Shown here: positions 1 through 9,800 of the stretch, in pieces
Layout of the letters: each line of letters begins with the position of its first letter
How positions within the stretch are numbered: the stretch's first letter is position 1
NCBI RefSeq assembly: GCF_017165765.1
Contig: NZ_JAFGZD010000006.1
Coordinates: 1-64,000, forward strand
Length of the DNA: 64,000 bases
Source of the DNA: Pseudomonas capsici
GTDB taxonomy: Bacteria; Pseudomonadota; Gammaproteobacteria; Pseudomonadales; Pseudomonadaceae
Reading direction: 5' to 3'
Notes under the pieces: generated by a model
What the model saw: the letters and a program-made list of their open reading frames with translations, nothing else
Database searches by the model: none
Told to the model about the DNA's origin: nothing
Translations under genes and position numbers: made by a program

Positions 1-354
1 CTGCTCAAGGCTCACTACAAGGTTGACCTCAACCCTGGCGTTCTCGCGGACGGAGCCACTGCCAAGGTCCTTGCCGACAATATTCGCAGCGCCCTTGCCA
101 AAACCGAGCAAGGAAACCTGTCGGAACAGGAGCTGCATGTCCTCAAGGTCTGGTCCGAGGACATCGGCCTCAAAGGCATTGGCCTGAACGACGATTTCTT
201 CGATCACGGCGGCACCTCGCTGGCCCTGATTCGTTCCCTCAGCCTGCTCAAGGCTCACTACAAGGTCGACCTCAACCCTGGCGCGCTCGCGAACGGAGCC
301 ACTGCCAAGGTTCTTGCCGACAGCATTCGCACCTCCCTTGCCAACGCCCATTGA
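1..354 (+). CDS. syrB1: SyrB1-like A-T protein, C-terminal end with duplicated carrier (T) domain (partial)
   Basis: The reading frame is open from base 1 and stops at 352-354, so only the last 117 residues are visible. They contain the tail of one carrier domain (codons 1 to about 36), a short linker, then a full carrier domain with core motif DHGGTS, its phosphopantetheine serine being codon 73 (217-219). Bases 1-108 recur at 244-351 with about a dozen changes, a period of 81 codons, so the protein ends in tandem T domains. In syringomycin biosynthesis SyrB1 activates Thr and carries it for chlorination by SyrB2. The SyrB2-type gene starts 18 bp downstream behind a good ribosome site, so they are probably one operon. 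The A domain and start lie left of the window. The name rests on the neighbour and the unusual GGTS core. Confidence 0.85.
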   Translation: MLKAHYKVDLNPGVLADGATAKVLADNIRSALAKTEQGNLSEQELHVLKVWSEDIGLKGIGLNDDFFDHGGTSLALIRSLSLLKAHYKVDLNPGALANGATAKVLADSIRTSLANAH

Positions 355-372
355 CCGAAAAGGAACACGCAC

Positions 373-1317
373 ATGTCTGAAACAGCAATCAAGCGATTCC
401 ACCTTTCCAAGGAAGAACGCGCCGCATTCGAGAAAAACGGTTTCATCGGTCCTTTCACGGCCTATGACCAGGACGAAATGAAGGAAACCTGGAAACGCCT
501 GCGCCTGCGCCTGCTGGATCGCAGCCACGCGGCCTATCAGGATCTGGACGCGATCTCCGGTGGCACCAACATCGCCAACTATGACCGTCACCTGGATGAC
601 GATTTCCTGGCCGAGCATATCGGTCGTCCGGAAATCTGCGACCGCGTGCAAAGCATTCTGGGCCCGGACGTTCTGTGCTGGCGCACCGAGTTCTTCCCCA
701 AATACCCGGGCGATGAAGGCACCGACTGGCACCAGGCAGACACCTTTGCCAACGCCTCCGGCAAGCCACAGATCATCTGGCCGGAAAACGAAGAGTTCGG
801 CGGCACCATCACCGTATGGACGGCCTTCACCGACGTCAGCATTGCCAACGGTTGCCTGCAGTTCATTCCCGGCACCCAGAACAGCATGAACTACGACGAA
901 ACCAAGCGCATGAGCTACTCGCCGGAAACCTCCAACTCGGTGGTCAAGGATGGTGTACGCCGCGGTTTCTTCGGCTACGACTATCGCCAGTTGCAGATCG
1001 ACGAGAACTGGAAGCCAGACGAAGCCAGCGCCGTACCGATCCAGATGAAAGCCGGCCAGTTCATCATTTTCTGGTCGACCCTGATGCACGCCTCGTACCC
1101 GCACAGTGGCGAAAGCCAGGAAATGCGCATGGGCTTCGCCTCCCGTTATGTGCCGTCCTTCGTGCATGTCTACCCCGATTCCGACCACATCGAGGAATAC
1201 GGCGGCAAGATCAGCCTGGAAAAATACGGCGCGGTGCAGGTCATCGGCGATAACACCCCTGACTACAACCGTCTGGTGACCGAAACCACCCGCGGCAAGA
1301 AGTTCAGGGAAGACTGA
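373..1317 (+). CDS. syrB2: SyrB2-type non-heme Fe(II)/2-oxoglutarate threonine halogenase
   Basis: This 314-residue protein closely resembles SyrB2 along its whole length; it is about four residues longer at the N terminus. SyrB2 chlorinates the gamma-methyl of Thr held as a thioester on SyrB1. The diagnostic HxA iron motif is present as H120-Q-A122, where hydroxylases have an acidic third ligand and halogenases have Ala, leaving room for chloride. The distal iron His is H239 in [11 protein letters not shown], and R258 lies where SyrB2 R254 binds 2-oxoglutarate. The ATG at 373 follows AAAAGGAA at good spacing. It lies between the SyrB1-like carrier and the SyrC-like shuttle, the expected order. 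No key residue is missing, so the enzyme should be active. Confidence 0.97.
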   Translation: MSETAIKRFHLSKEERAAFEKNGFIGPFTAYDQDEMKETWKRLRLRLLDRSHAAYQDLDAISGGTNIANYDRHLDDDFLAEHIGRPEICDRVQSILGPDVLCWRTEFFPKYPGDEGTDWHQADTFANASGKPQIIWPENEEFGGTITVWTAFTDVSIANGCLQFIPGTQNSMNYDETKRMSYSPETSNSVVKDGVRRGFFGYDYRQLQIDENWKPDEASAVPIQMKAGQFIIFWSTLMHASYPHSGESQEMRMGFASRYVPSFVHVYPDSDHIEEYGGKISLEKYGAVQVIGDNTPDYNRLVTETTRGKKFRED

Positions 1318-1373
1318 GTCAGCGGCAGTCGAGAAGGCAGGTCACCACAATGTCTGGTAAGGAGCGTTTAACC

Positions 1374-2582
1374 ATGTCCCATTTCACTGACGCGGCGACG
1401 CGCCTGTGCGAGGCAGTCAGGATGCTCCGGCATCTGGCGACCAACCTTCCCGAGCCGATTCGTATCGGCTTCCTCGGGGCCGAGGATGATCGTTCGATCA
1501 TCGCCGGCCCCGGCGTAGCAGCAATACAAAAGGCAGTCAGCCTGGCTTTCGAGCGTCTGGGTGTTCGACACCTGGAGTATCGCCATGATGCCATTGCCCA
1601 ACTGTCCTCCTTCGAATTGTTCATCAGCAGGAAAATCAGCGCTGCGCTGGATTTCAACTATGAGCTGTTTGGCGTTGCCGAACCGGACAAGGCGCAACAG
1701 GCGCTGATCCACGATTTCGACTTCAGCCCTCCTCTGCCCGGTATCGCGAGATCAAGCCTGATCACCCGCGACGGCGTCCTGCTGAATACTTACGCCAGTG
1801 CCAACCGGCAACTGACTCCGATTGTCCTTGCCCTGCCCTGCGGTCTGCCTTTCGAACTGTGCCGCGAATGGTTCCAGGCGCTGGGCGAGCGTTATTTCGT
1901 CATGACCTGGGAGACACGGGGATTATTTGGTGCCTGCATCGATTTCGATCGGTTGGAGGTGGATGCCGATGCCCAGGTGGCAGACCTGTTCGCCGTCATG
2001 GATCACTTTGGCCATGACAGCGCGCACCTGATGGGTATCTGTGGCGGCGCAGCCATCGCCCTGTGCGCAGCCGATAAAGAAAGTGAGCGCGTGCGTTCGC
2101 TGAGCCTGTGGCATGGCGACTACAACCTGGCCGATGACAACCTGCGCACAGCCCACCAGCGCAATTTCGAATGGCTGATGGAAGCCGCTGCGGCTGACCG
2201 CAACGAAGCAGGCGACCTGCAGATGCTGTTTGTCGATCAGGCCACGCTGGTTACAACCCCGGAACCCATTGCCCACGTGGCCCTGTTTCCGTACACCAAC
2301 GCGGAGCTGTTCTACCGCTATTCGAAACTCAACGATGCCCTGAACAAGAAAGACCTCAACGGGCTGCTCGATCAGATCGTCGTACCGACCCTGGTAGTGG
2401 CTGGCGACAGCGACCAGACCACGCATATCGGTGGTTCGCGGCATATCGCCCAGAGCATCGAAGGGGCACGTCTGCATGTCGAGGAGAACGGCAGTCACCT
2501 GGCGTTTTTCGAACACGCCCCGCGCTCGTGCAGCACTGCATTCCGCTTTATGGAAGAGCTGGAAGAGCCCGCGCTGACTTAA
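1374..2582 (+). CDS. syrC: SyrC-type aminoacyl shuttle (alpha/beta-hydrolase-fold aminoacyltransferase)
   Basis: SyrC moves 4-chlorothreonine from the SyrB1 carrier to the last carrier of the NRPS, using a nucleophilic Cys in an alpha/beta-hydrolase fold. Here the nucleophile elbow reads MGICGGAA, with the Cys at codon 223 (2040-2042), essentially the position of Cys224 in described SyrC. The C-terminal part has the usual hydrolase features PTLVVAGDSDQ and a late His in NGSHLAFFEH. An upstream in-frame ATG at 1350 would add eight residues, but ATG 1374 follows AAGGAG at ideal spacing and is preferred (402 residues). The gene starts 57 bp after syrB2 on the same strand and ends at a REP-rich spacer, so it is probably the last gene of a syrB1-B2-C operon. 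Confidence 0.95.
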   Translation: MSHFTDAATRLCEAVRMLRHLATNLPEPIRIGFLGAEDDRSIIAGPGVAAIQKAVSLAFERLGVRHLEYRHDAIAQLSSFELFISRKISAALDFNYELFGVAEPDKAQQALIHDFDFSPPLPGIARSSLITRDGVLLNTYASANRQLTPIVLALPCGLPFELCREWFQALGERYFVMTWETRGLFGACIDFDRLEVDADAQVADLFAVMDHFGHDSAHLMGICGGAAIALCAADKESERVRSLSLWHGDYNLADDNLRTAHQRNFEWLMEAAAADRNEAGDLQMLFVDQATLVTTPEPIAHVALFPYTNAELFYRYSKLNDALNKKDLNGLLDQIVVPTLVVAGDSDQTTHIGGSRHIAQSIEGARLHVEENGSHLAFFEHAPRSCSTAFRFMEELEEPALT

Positions 2583-2600
2583 GGAAAATTACGCAGTCCG

Positions 2601-2707
2601 GGTAGGAGCGCGCTTGCCCGCGACCGGCTGCGCCAGCAGTCGTAGGTCGTAGAGAGTGCTTCGCACTCGGTCGTCGGAGTGCCGCCCAGGGCAAGCGCGC
2701 TGCTACC
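2601..2707. repeat. Paired inverted REP elements (BIME) between convergent genes
   Basis: GGTAGGAGCGCGCTTGCCC at 2601 onward is the classic Pseudomonas REP. Its inverse, GGGCAAGCGCGCTGCTACC, ends at 2707. Between them a smaller hairpin, GAGTGCTTCGCACTC, is visible. The pair fills the 212-bp spacer between the 3' ends of syrC (+) and the AspH-like gene (-), where it could act as a bidirectional terminator or mRNA stabiliser. I see no gene in the spacer. Confidence 0.85.
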
Positions 2708-2794
2708 TGCTTGCTACGTGACAGCGCGGCGCCGAGGCCGCGCCTCCTGAAAATCCTGTCCGGTACATCCGGAGAAAAACCATGTATCAGGCCC

Positions 2795-3412
2795 TCAGGC
2801 CTGATCCACCATATGCTGTTCGCGATAGAACTCGACATACATCACCGTGCGCACACCATTCGATGCGTTGACCGCGAAATGATCGAGTGAGCCATCGAAA
2901 ACTACCAGATTGCCGTTGACGCTCTGGCTGAACTGACCATTGACGTTCAGGTAGTTGTAATTCTGCTCGGTCGGCGCATCGATGGTCAGTTGCATGTGCA
3001 ACAAGCCCTCTTCCCAGGTCCCGCCGTGGGAGTGCGTGCCGAGGAATGCATTGGGCTCCAGGCGCAGCAACGCGCACAGTTTGATGCCTGGCGTATTGCT
3101 CAACAGCTCCAGAGTGCGCGGCATCTTTTCCTGGGCATAGGGGACAGGCTGGTCATAGACCATGAGCGCGTATTGCGTCCAGTTGGTCATCAACTGGTCG
3201 TTGTCGCCCCAGCCCCATAGCCAGCCGTACTCGCCGCCGTTATTGACGTGTTCGGTCAGTTCCTCGAACAGTTCGGTGATGGATTTGTTGACGCGATTTA
3301 TTTCCAGGGTCGGTGCATTCAGAGCCTAGAACTCATCGCGGATCACTTCCCAGTTTCTGGCCAGGTTTTCAAGTTTGGGGAAACGGCAGGCTTCATAAAA
3401 CGACGGGCGCAT
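2795..3412 (-). pseudogene. AspH-family Asp/Asn beta-hydroxylase, interrupted by an in-frame amber codon
   Basis: Read from ATG 3412 (preceded by AAGGAGGT) the frame encodes a 205-codon protein of the aspartyl/asparaginyl beta-hydroxylase type. Visible are H127 and H129 in GTHSHGG, H178 in DGSLDHFAVN and R188 in VRTVMYVEF, matching the iron and 2-oxoglutarate sites of that family. Codon 29 is TAG (3326-3328), with continuous homologous-looking sequence on both sides, so full translation should fail. A restart at the twin ATGs at 3193 would give 132 residues that keep the metal motif but lose the N-terminal third. The gene is convergent with syrC and divergent from the NRPS genes. It would be a natural Asp8 hydroxylase, although in syringomycin that step is assigned to SyrP, a different oxygenase family not seen in this window. 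Confidence 0.8.
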
Positions 3413-3845
3413 GAGCACCTCCTTGAACAGCAATTATCAGAAGGCCTTCGGATGAGGTCATTTGCCTTTCGCCACACGTATACAAGGCGAGAAAGCCATT
3501 TGGCCTGCTGCCACCACACACTGTCTGCCACCGTAATCGGGTACATCGTCTGCCCCATGAAGCGCCTGGCGTTTGTCCCCACTTCCAGCGACATACAGTG
3601 CGCAAGCGTTCCTCTAATTTTCAGCCATGGCTCTCTGGAAGCACCCGGGACCCAGGCACGGGATGGTTTGTTCGCTTGCGCACTCCTCTCTCGAAAAGCC
3701 GGTTCACCGACTGCGACCGCCGAGACGACTTTTATTGATCGAACCTCATGATTCGTCACGCCGATGGGTAATGTCCGCATTACAGCCTGCCTGCCCACCG
3801 CCCGTAGACGAGCCTTCACTGACTGCACGATACAGGTGATCCGAC
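3413..3845. promoter_or_regulatory. Divergent intergenic region upstream of the NRPS operon
   Basis: This 433-bp gap separates the leftward hydroxylase gene from the rightward NRPS genes, so it should hold promoters for both. It contains an imperfect 20-bp dyad at 3574-3593 resembling the syr-syp box. I see no convincing small gene in it; the open frames that cross it lack ribosome sites. The NRPS ATG at 3846 is preceded by AGGTGA. Confidence 0.6.
3574..3593 (+). promoter_or_regulatory. Candidate syr-syp box (SyrF/SalA-type LuxR regulator site)
   Basis: The sequence TGTCCCC-N6-AGCGACA has the 7-6-7 layout of the syr-syp box described upstream of syringomycin and syringopeptin genes (TGtCccg-N6-cggGaCA). 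The left arm matches six of seven positions and the right arm five of seven. It lies 252 bp upstream of the first NRPS start codon. No regulator gene lies in the window, so assignment to SyrF or SalA is inference from the family. Confidence 0.5.
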
Positions 3846-6800
3846 ATGGCCTCGTCCACTCCCCAGGTGCTTGAACAAGAAACCCCGGCGTACGGGCTCG
3901 CTTCCGTACAACAAGGTATCTGGCTCGATCAGATGGCCCACCCCGAATTGCCTTACTACAACATCGGCATGGCCATGGAGATCCGTGGCGAGATCGACGT
4001 ACCGTTGTTCGAAAAGGCTATCCAGCTGGTGGTGGAGCGTCACGACTCACTGCGCCTGAGTTTCGATGTGCAGGACGGAGTGGCCTGTCAGCGGGTACTG
4101 CCTCGGGTCGATGTGGCACTGGAAGTGGTGGACTTTTCCGGCGAGCAGGACCCGGAGAAAGTCGCCAGGGCGTATCTGCAGGAGGAGTTCCGCCGCCCGT
4201 TCCCGTCGCTGACCGGCGTACTCTGGAGCGTTCGTCTGGTCCGCTGCGGGCCGCAGCTGTATTACTGGCTGACCCGTTATCACCACCTGATGACCGATGG
4301 CATCAGCGTCATGCTGATGGGCCGCGCCGTGGAGCAGGCCTATAACGGGCTGCTGATTGGCGAAGATGACCCGGCCCCGGGGCCGTCCTATCTGTCCTTC
4401 CTCGAAGAAGACCGCGGCTATCTGGAGTCGAGTCGTTTCGAGCGCGACCGAACGTTCTGGCAGGAAGTCTTCGCCGAGCTGCCACCGCCGCTGCTGCAAC
4501 AGCGTTTCGCCGTTGCGGGCAACGGGATTGCACCGAGCGCCCAGGTGCAGACGATGATGCCGCGCAAGCTGTTCGACGATCTCGCCGAGTTCGCCACAGG
4601 CCAGGGACTGTCGCTGGCACACGTGTTCATGACGATCATCAGCACCTATTTCTGCCGCACCACCGGCGTCGACTCCATCGTGATCGGCATGCCGGTACAC
4701 AACCGCACCAATGCCCGGCAGAAGGCGACTGTGGGCATGTTCTCGTCGGTCAGTCCGATCCGCCTGGAAGTCGATACCCAGGCTTCACTTGTGGATCTGA
4801 TGCAAGTCACGGCAGCCCAGTTGCGTCGCTGCTATCGCCACCAGCGCTTTCCGATTGCCGAACTCAACCGCACCTTGAAGCTGGCCCAGGAAGGTCGTCG
4901 GCAGTTGTTTGACATCTCGATCTCGTTTGAAAGCCTCAATGGCGACGCGACGCTGGGTGGTCAGGAAACCGAGATTTTCACCCAGGACAACGGTTACGAA
5001 CGTCTGCCGCTGGCAATCTTCGTCCGTGACTACCATGCCTCGGATGACGTTTACCTGGACTTCAACTTCAACACCGCCTTCTTCACCAAAGAGGAAGTCC
5101 AGGTCATTCAAGGCCGCATGGTGTCGATGTTCGAAGCCCTGATCGAACACCACGCATTGTCTGTCGCACAATTCCCGATCATGCCGCAGACCGAGCAGGA
5201 TCGCGTTCTGCACACCTTCAACGCGACGCAACATGACTACCCGCGCGACGAACTGATCCATGCCCTGTTCGAGCAACAGGTCGAGCGCACGCCGAACGCT
5301 TCTGCAGTCAGCGACCACAACGGTCAGTCATTGAGCTACGAAGCGCTTAACCGGCGTGCCAACCAGTTGGCTCATCAACTGATCAGACAAGGCGTGAAAC
5401 CGGACTCCCGAGTCGCTGTGGCCCTGCGCCGCAGCAACGATCTGGTGGTCGCGCTTCTGGCAATCCTCAAGGCCGGCGGCGCCTACGTGCCGGTTGACCC
5501 GGATCTGCCGGACAACCGCCGGGACTACATGCTCGACGACAGTAATCCCGTAGCGATGCTGACCTGCGAGGCCCTGCTGGATAATGTCGCCCGTGCCGAC
5601 ATTCCCGTGCTGCTGGTGGACGACGATATCGACCGTTCCGTGTTCCCGCAGAGCAACCCGAGTCCCGAACTGCTGGGCCTTGAGGCCACGCACCTGGCCT
5701 ATGTGCTGTACACCTCCGGCTCTACCGGCAAGCCCAAGGGGGTGATGAACGAACATCGCGGTGTGGTCAACCGCCTGCTCTGGGCCCGCGACGAATACCG
5801 GGTCGATGCAAACGATCGGGTACTGCAAAAGACGCCGTTCGGTTTCGACGTATCGGTCTGGGAATTCTTCCTGCCGCTGCTGACCGGTGCCCATCTGCAC
5901 ATGGCACGGCCCGGCGGCCATCAGGACCCGGCCTATCTGGCCCAGGTGATGCGCGAGCAGAACATCACCCTGCTGCACTTCGTTCCTTCGATGCTGGAAG
6001 TGTTCCTGGAGCATGGCGACAACCAGGGCTTCAACGCCCTGAGTCGCGTGCTGTGCAGCGGCGAAGCCTTGCCGCGCAGCCTGCAGAAGCGTTTCGAGGA
6101 GCAACTGGCCCCGGTCGAGCTGCACAACCTGTATGGCCCGACCGAAGCCGCCATCGACGTCACTTCCTGGCAATGTCTCCCGAGTGACGAAGGCGACAGC
6201 GTGCCGATTGGTCGGCCTATCGCCAATATCCAGATCTATATCCTTGATCCCCATGGTCAGCCGACACCTGTAGGTGTGGCCGGCGAGATCAATATTGGCG
6301 GCGTGGGGGTTGCCCGTGGCTATCTGAACCTGCCTGAACTGAGTGCCGAACGCTTTGTGCGCGATCCGTTCTCCAGCGACCCGGATGCCCGTCTGTACAA
6401 GACCGGCGACCTGGGCCGCTGGCTGGATAATGGCGCGGTGGAATACATCGGACGCAACGACTTCCAGGTCAAGATCCGTGGCCAGCGTATCGAGCTGGGC
6501 GAGATCGAAGCCAAGCTGGCGCTGCACGAGGCCATCAAGGAAGCCGTGGTGCTGGCACGGGATGAAGCCTCCGGCGAGAAGCGTCTGGTGGCCTACTTCA
6601 CCTCGACCAGTGATTCGCCACTGGATATCCGTGAACTGCGCGATCACCTTCAGGCCCAGCTTCCCGCCTATATGGTGCCTGCCGCTTATGTCGGCCTGGA
6701 AAACCTGCCGTTGACCGGCAACGGCAAGCTGGATCGCGGCCTGCTGCCTGCCCCGACCGCGAGCGACGTGATCAGCCGCCGCTATGCAGCGCCTCAGGGC

Positions 6801-9800
6801 CAACTGGAAAGCGCCCTGGCAGAGCTGTGGCAAAACCTGCTGAAAGTTGAACAGGTCGGACGCGAGGATCATTTCTTCGAACTGGGCGGCCATTCGTTGC
6901 TGGCCATTCAACTGATTTCCCAGATGCGCCAGCAACTGTCCATCGAGCTGGATCTGGCCGAGCTTTTTGCCCACCCGACCCTCGCCGACCTGGCGCAAAT
7001 GGCGGCAAGCGCCGGCAAGAGCAGCCTGCCGGACATCACGCCGGCGGACCGTGAGACAGACCTGCCCATGTCCTTCGCCCAGCAGCGCCTGTGGTTCCTG
7101 GCACAGATGGAAGGTGCCAGCGAGGCCTATCACATGCCGGCGGGACTGCGCCTGCGCGGCGTGCTCGACGCTTCGGTACTGCAAAGCGCTCTGGACCGCG
7201 TAGTCGAACGTCATGAAGTACTGCGTACCCGTTTCGTGCCACATGCCACCGAGCAAGCGGTGCAAGTCATCGAGACTCCGCGCACGGGCTTTACCCTGAA
7301 ACACATCGACCTGTCGGCTCAGGCCGATGCAGAACTGCAGATGCAGACTCTGGCTCACCAGGAAGCGCTGGCACCTTTCGATCTGGAGCGCGGCCCGCTG
7401 GTACGCGGCACCCTGATTCGACTCGGTGAAACAGAACACGTATTGCTGGTGACCCTGCACCACATCATCTCCGATGGCTGGTCGATCGGCGTGCTGACCC
7501 GTGAAGTGGCGGCACTCTATGACGCACTGTGTCAGGGCCATGCCGATCCATTGCCGCCTCTTGCACTGCAATACGCCGACTACGCCGCATGGCAGCGTCG
7601 CTGGCTGACCGGCGAGGTTCTGGAGAAGCAAAGCCGCTACTGGAAGGAAACCCTGGCCGATGCGCCCGCGCTGCTGACCTTGCCCTCCGACCGACCACGC
7701 CCGGCGGAGCAGAGTTACAGCGGTGCCAGCCTGCCGGTGACCTTCGACGAAAGTCTGACCCAGGCTCTCAAGGCCTTGGGACAGCGTCACGGCACGACCC
7801 TGTACATGACCGTGATGAGCGCCTGGGCGGCATTGCTCAGCCGTCTTTCCGGTCAGGACGAAGTGGTGATCGGCTCGCCAATGGCCAACCGGACCCGTGC
7901 CGAAGTCGAACCCTTGATCGGCTTCTTCGTGAACACCCTGGCGATTCGTGTCGACACTTCGGGACAGCCCGATGTCGGTTCGCTGCTGGCTCAGGTCAAG
8001 GCCCGGACCCTGGCTGCCCAGCGCCATCAGGACCTGCCTTTCGAGCAGGTCGTGGAAATCGTCAACCCGTTCCGCAGCCTGTCTCACACCCCGATCTTTC
8101 AGGCCATGCTCAGCTGGCAGGACACTGGCGTCGGCCAGGCCGCACTGGGCGAGCTGCAACTGGAAGACCTGGGGCTGTTGAACGACATCGCCAAATTCGA
8201 CCTGTCCCTGGATCTGGGTGAAAACAACGGACGCCTGAGCGGCAATCTCGAATACGCCACGGCCTTGTTCGATAAGGCCACAGCGCAGCGTTATCTCGGT
8301 TACCTGGAGCGCATTCTGCGGGCCATGGCCGCCGATGACAGCTCGGTGGTGGAACATATCGCCCTGCTCGACGCCAATGAGCGTCAGCGGGTCCTGCAGG
8401 ATCTGAACCCCGCCCGCACGCCTTATCCCCACGACCGGACCATCCATCGTCTGTTCGAGGAGCAGGCCAGCGTGCGCGGCGACGAACTGGCGGTGGCTTT
8501 CGAAGGCCAGCGCCTGAGTTACAACGAGCTCAACCGGCAGGCCAACCGCCTGGCCCACCACCTTATCGGCCTGGGTGTCCGCCCGGACGACCGGGTGGCG
8601 ATCTGCGTAGAGCGCAGCGCCCGGATGGTGGTGGGTCTGCTGGGTATCCTCAAGGCAGGCGCAGCCTATGTGCCGCTGGACCCGGATTATCCTGAGCAAC
8701 GGATTGCCTACATGCTGCAAGACAGCGCGCCTTCGGTGCTGGTCAGTCAGCACGAAGTACTGGGGCGTGTGCCGCAACTGTCGATTCCGCTGGTGCTGCT
8801 GGACGAGCCCTTCACGGGTCGCGACGACAATCCGCTGGTTCCCGGTCTGCGGCCCGAACATCTGGCCTATGTGATCTACACCTCCGGCTCCACCGGCAAT
8901 CCGAAAGGCGTGATGATCGAACACCGTGCGCTGGTCAACTACAGCCTCGATGCAGCCCGCCTGTTCGGGTTGAGTACCCGCGACACCGTGCTGCAACAGA
9001 ACACCCTGAACTTCGACCTTTCCATCGAAGAGATCTTCCCGGCCCTGCTGGCAGGCGCAACCCTGAAGCCGACCCGCAACCTGTTCGGTACCCGTCAGGA
9101 TGACGACGAGCCGGTAGCCACCATGGTGCACATGACTGCTGCCCACTGGCACACCATGGTGGGTGAATGGCACCTCAATGCCGCGCTGGCTGAAAGACAA
9201 CTGAAAAACGTGCGCCTGATCAACGTGACCGGCGACGCGCTGTCCGCACAGAAGCTTCAGCAGTGGGAAGGCATTCGCCCGTCCCATGTAAAGCTGGTCA
9301 ATACCTATGGTCCGACCGAAGCGACGGTCTCCTGCACCGCCGCCTATGTTCAGGGCTCTGCCGAAGACAGCGAAGCCAGCGGCAACGCAACCATCGGCAC
9401 GCCCATGGCCAACACCCGGATCTACCTGCTGGACGGGCAACAACAGCCCGTGCCTTTCGGTGCCTCGGGGGAGATGTTCATTGGTGGCGATGGCGTCGCC
9501 CGAGGCTATCTGAACCTGGATGACGTTACCCGGGAACGCTTCCTGGACGATCCGTTCAGCGATCAGCCGAATGCTCGGATGTACAAGACCGGCGACCTGG
9601 CCCGCTACCTGCCCGATGGACGCATCGAGTACCTGGGTCGTAATGACTTCCAGGTCAAGGTGCGGGGCTTCCGCATCGAACTGGGCGAAATCGAGGCTCG
9701 CCTGGGCAGCCTGCCGGGAATCAAGGAAGCGGCAGTCATTGCCCGTGCAGACAGCGCAGGTGAGAAGCGTCTGCTGGCCTATGTGGTGCCCCATGAAGGC

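Noticed and set aside
1350..1373. ATG 1350 as syrC start
   Set aside because: It has no good ribosome site. ATG 1374 has AAGGAG at ideal spacing and puts the catalytic Cys at 223, as expected.
2795..3412. Calling the broken hydroxylase gene syrP
   Set aside because: SyrP, which hydroxylates Asp8 in syringomycin, belongs to a different 2-oxoglutarate oxygenase type. The motifs here are those of the AspH family.
5328..9794. A 1488-codon open frame antisense to NRPS 1, and similar long ones at 9816-12080, 15342-17636 and 21250-23532
   Set aside because: They are mirror frames of highly biased GC-rich NRPS codons. They have no recognisable domain or ribosome site and exactly track the A- and C-domain repeats of the sense strand.
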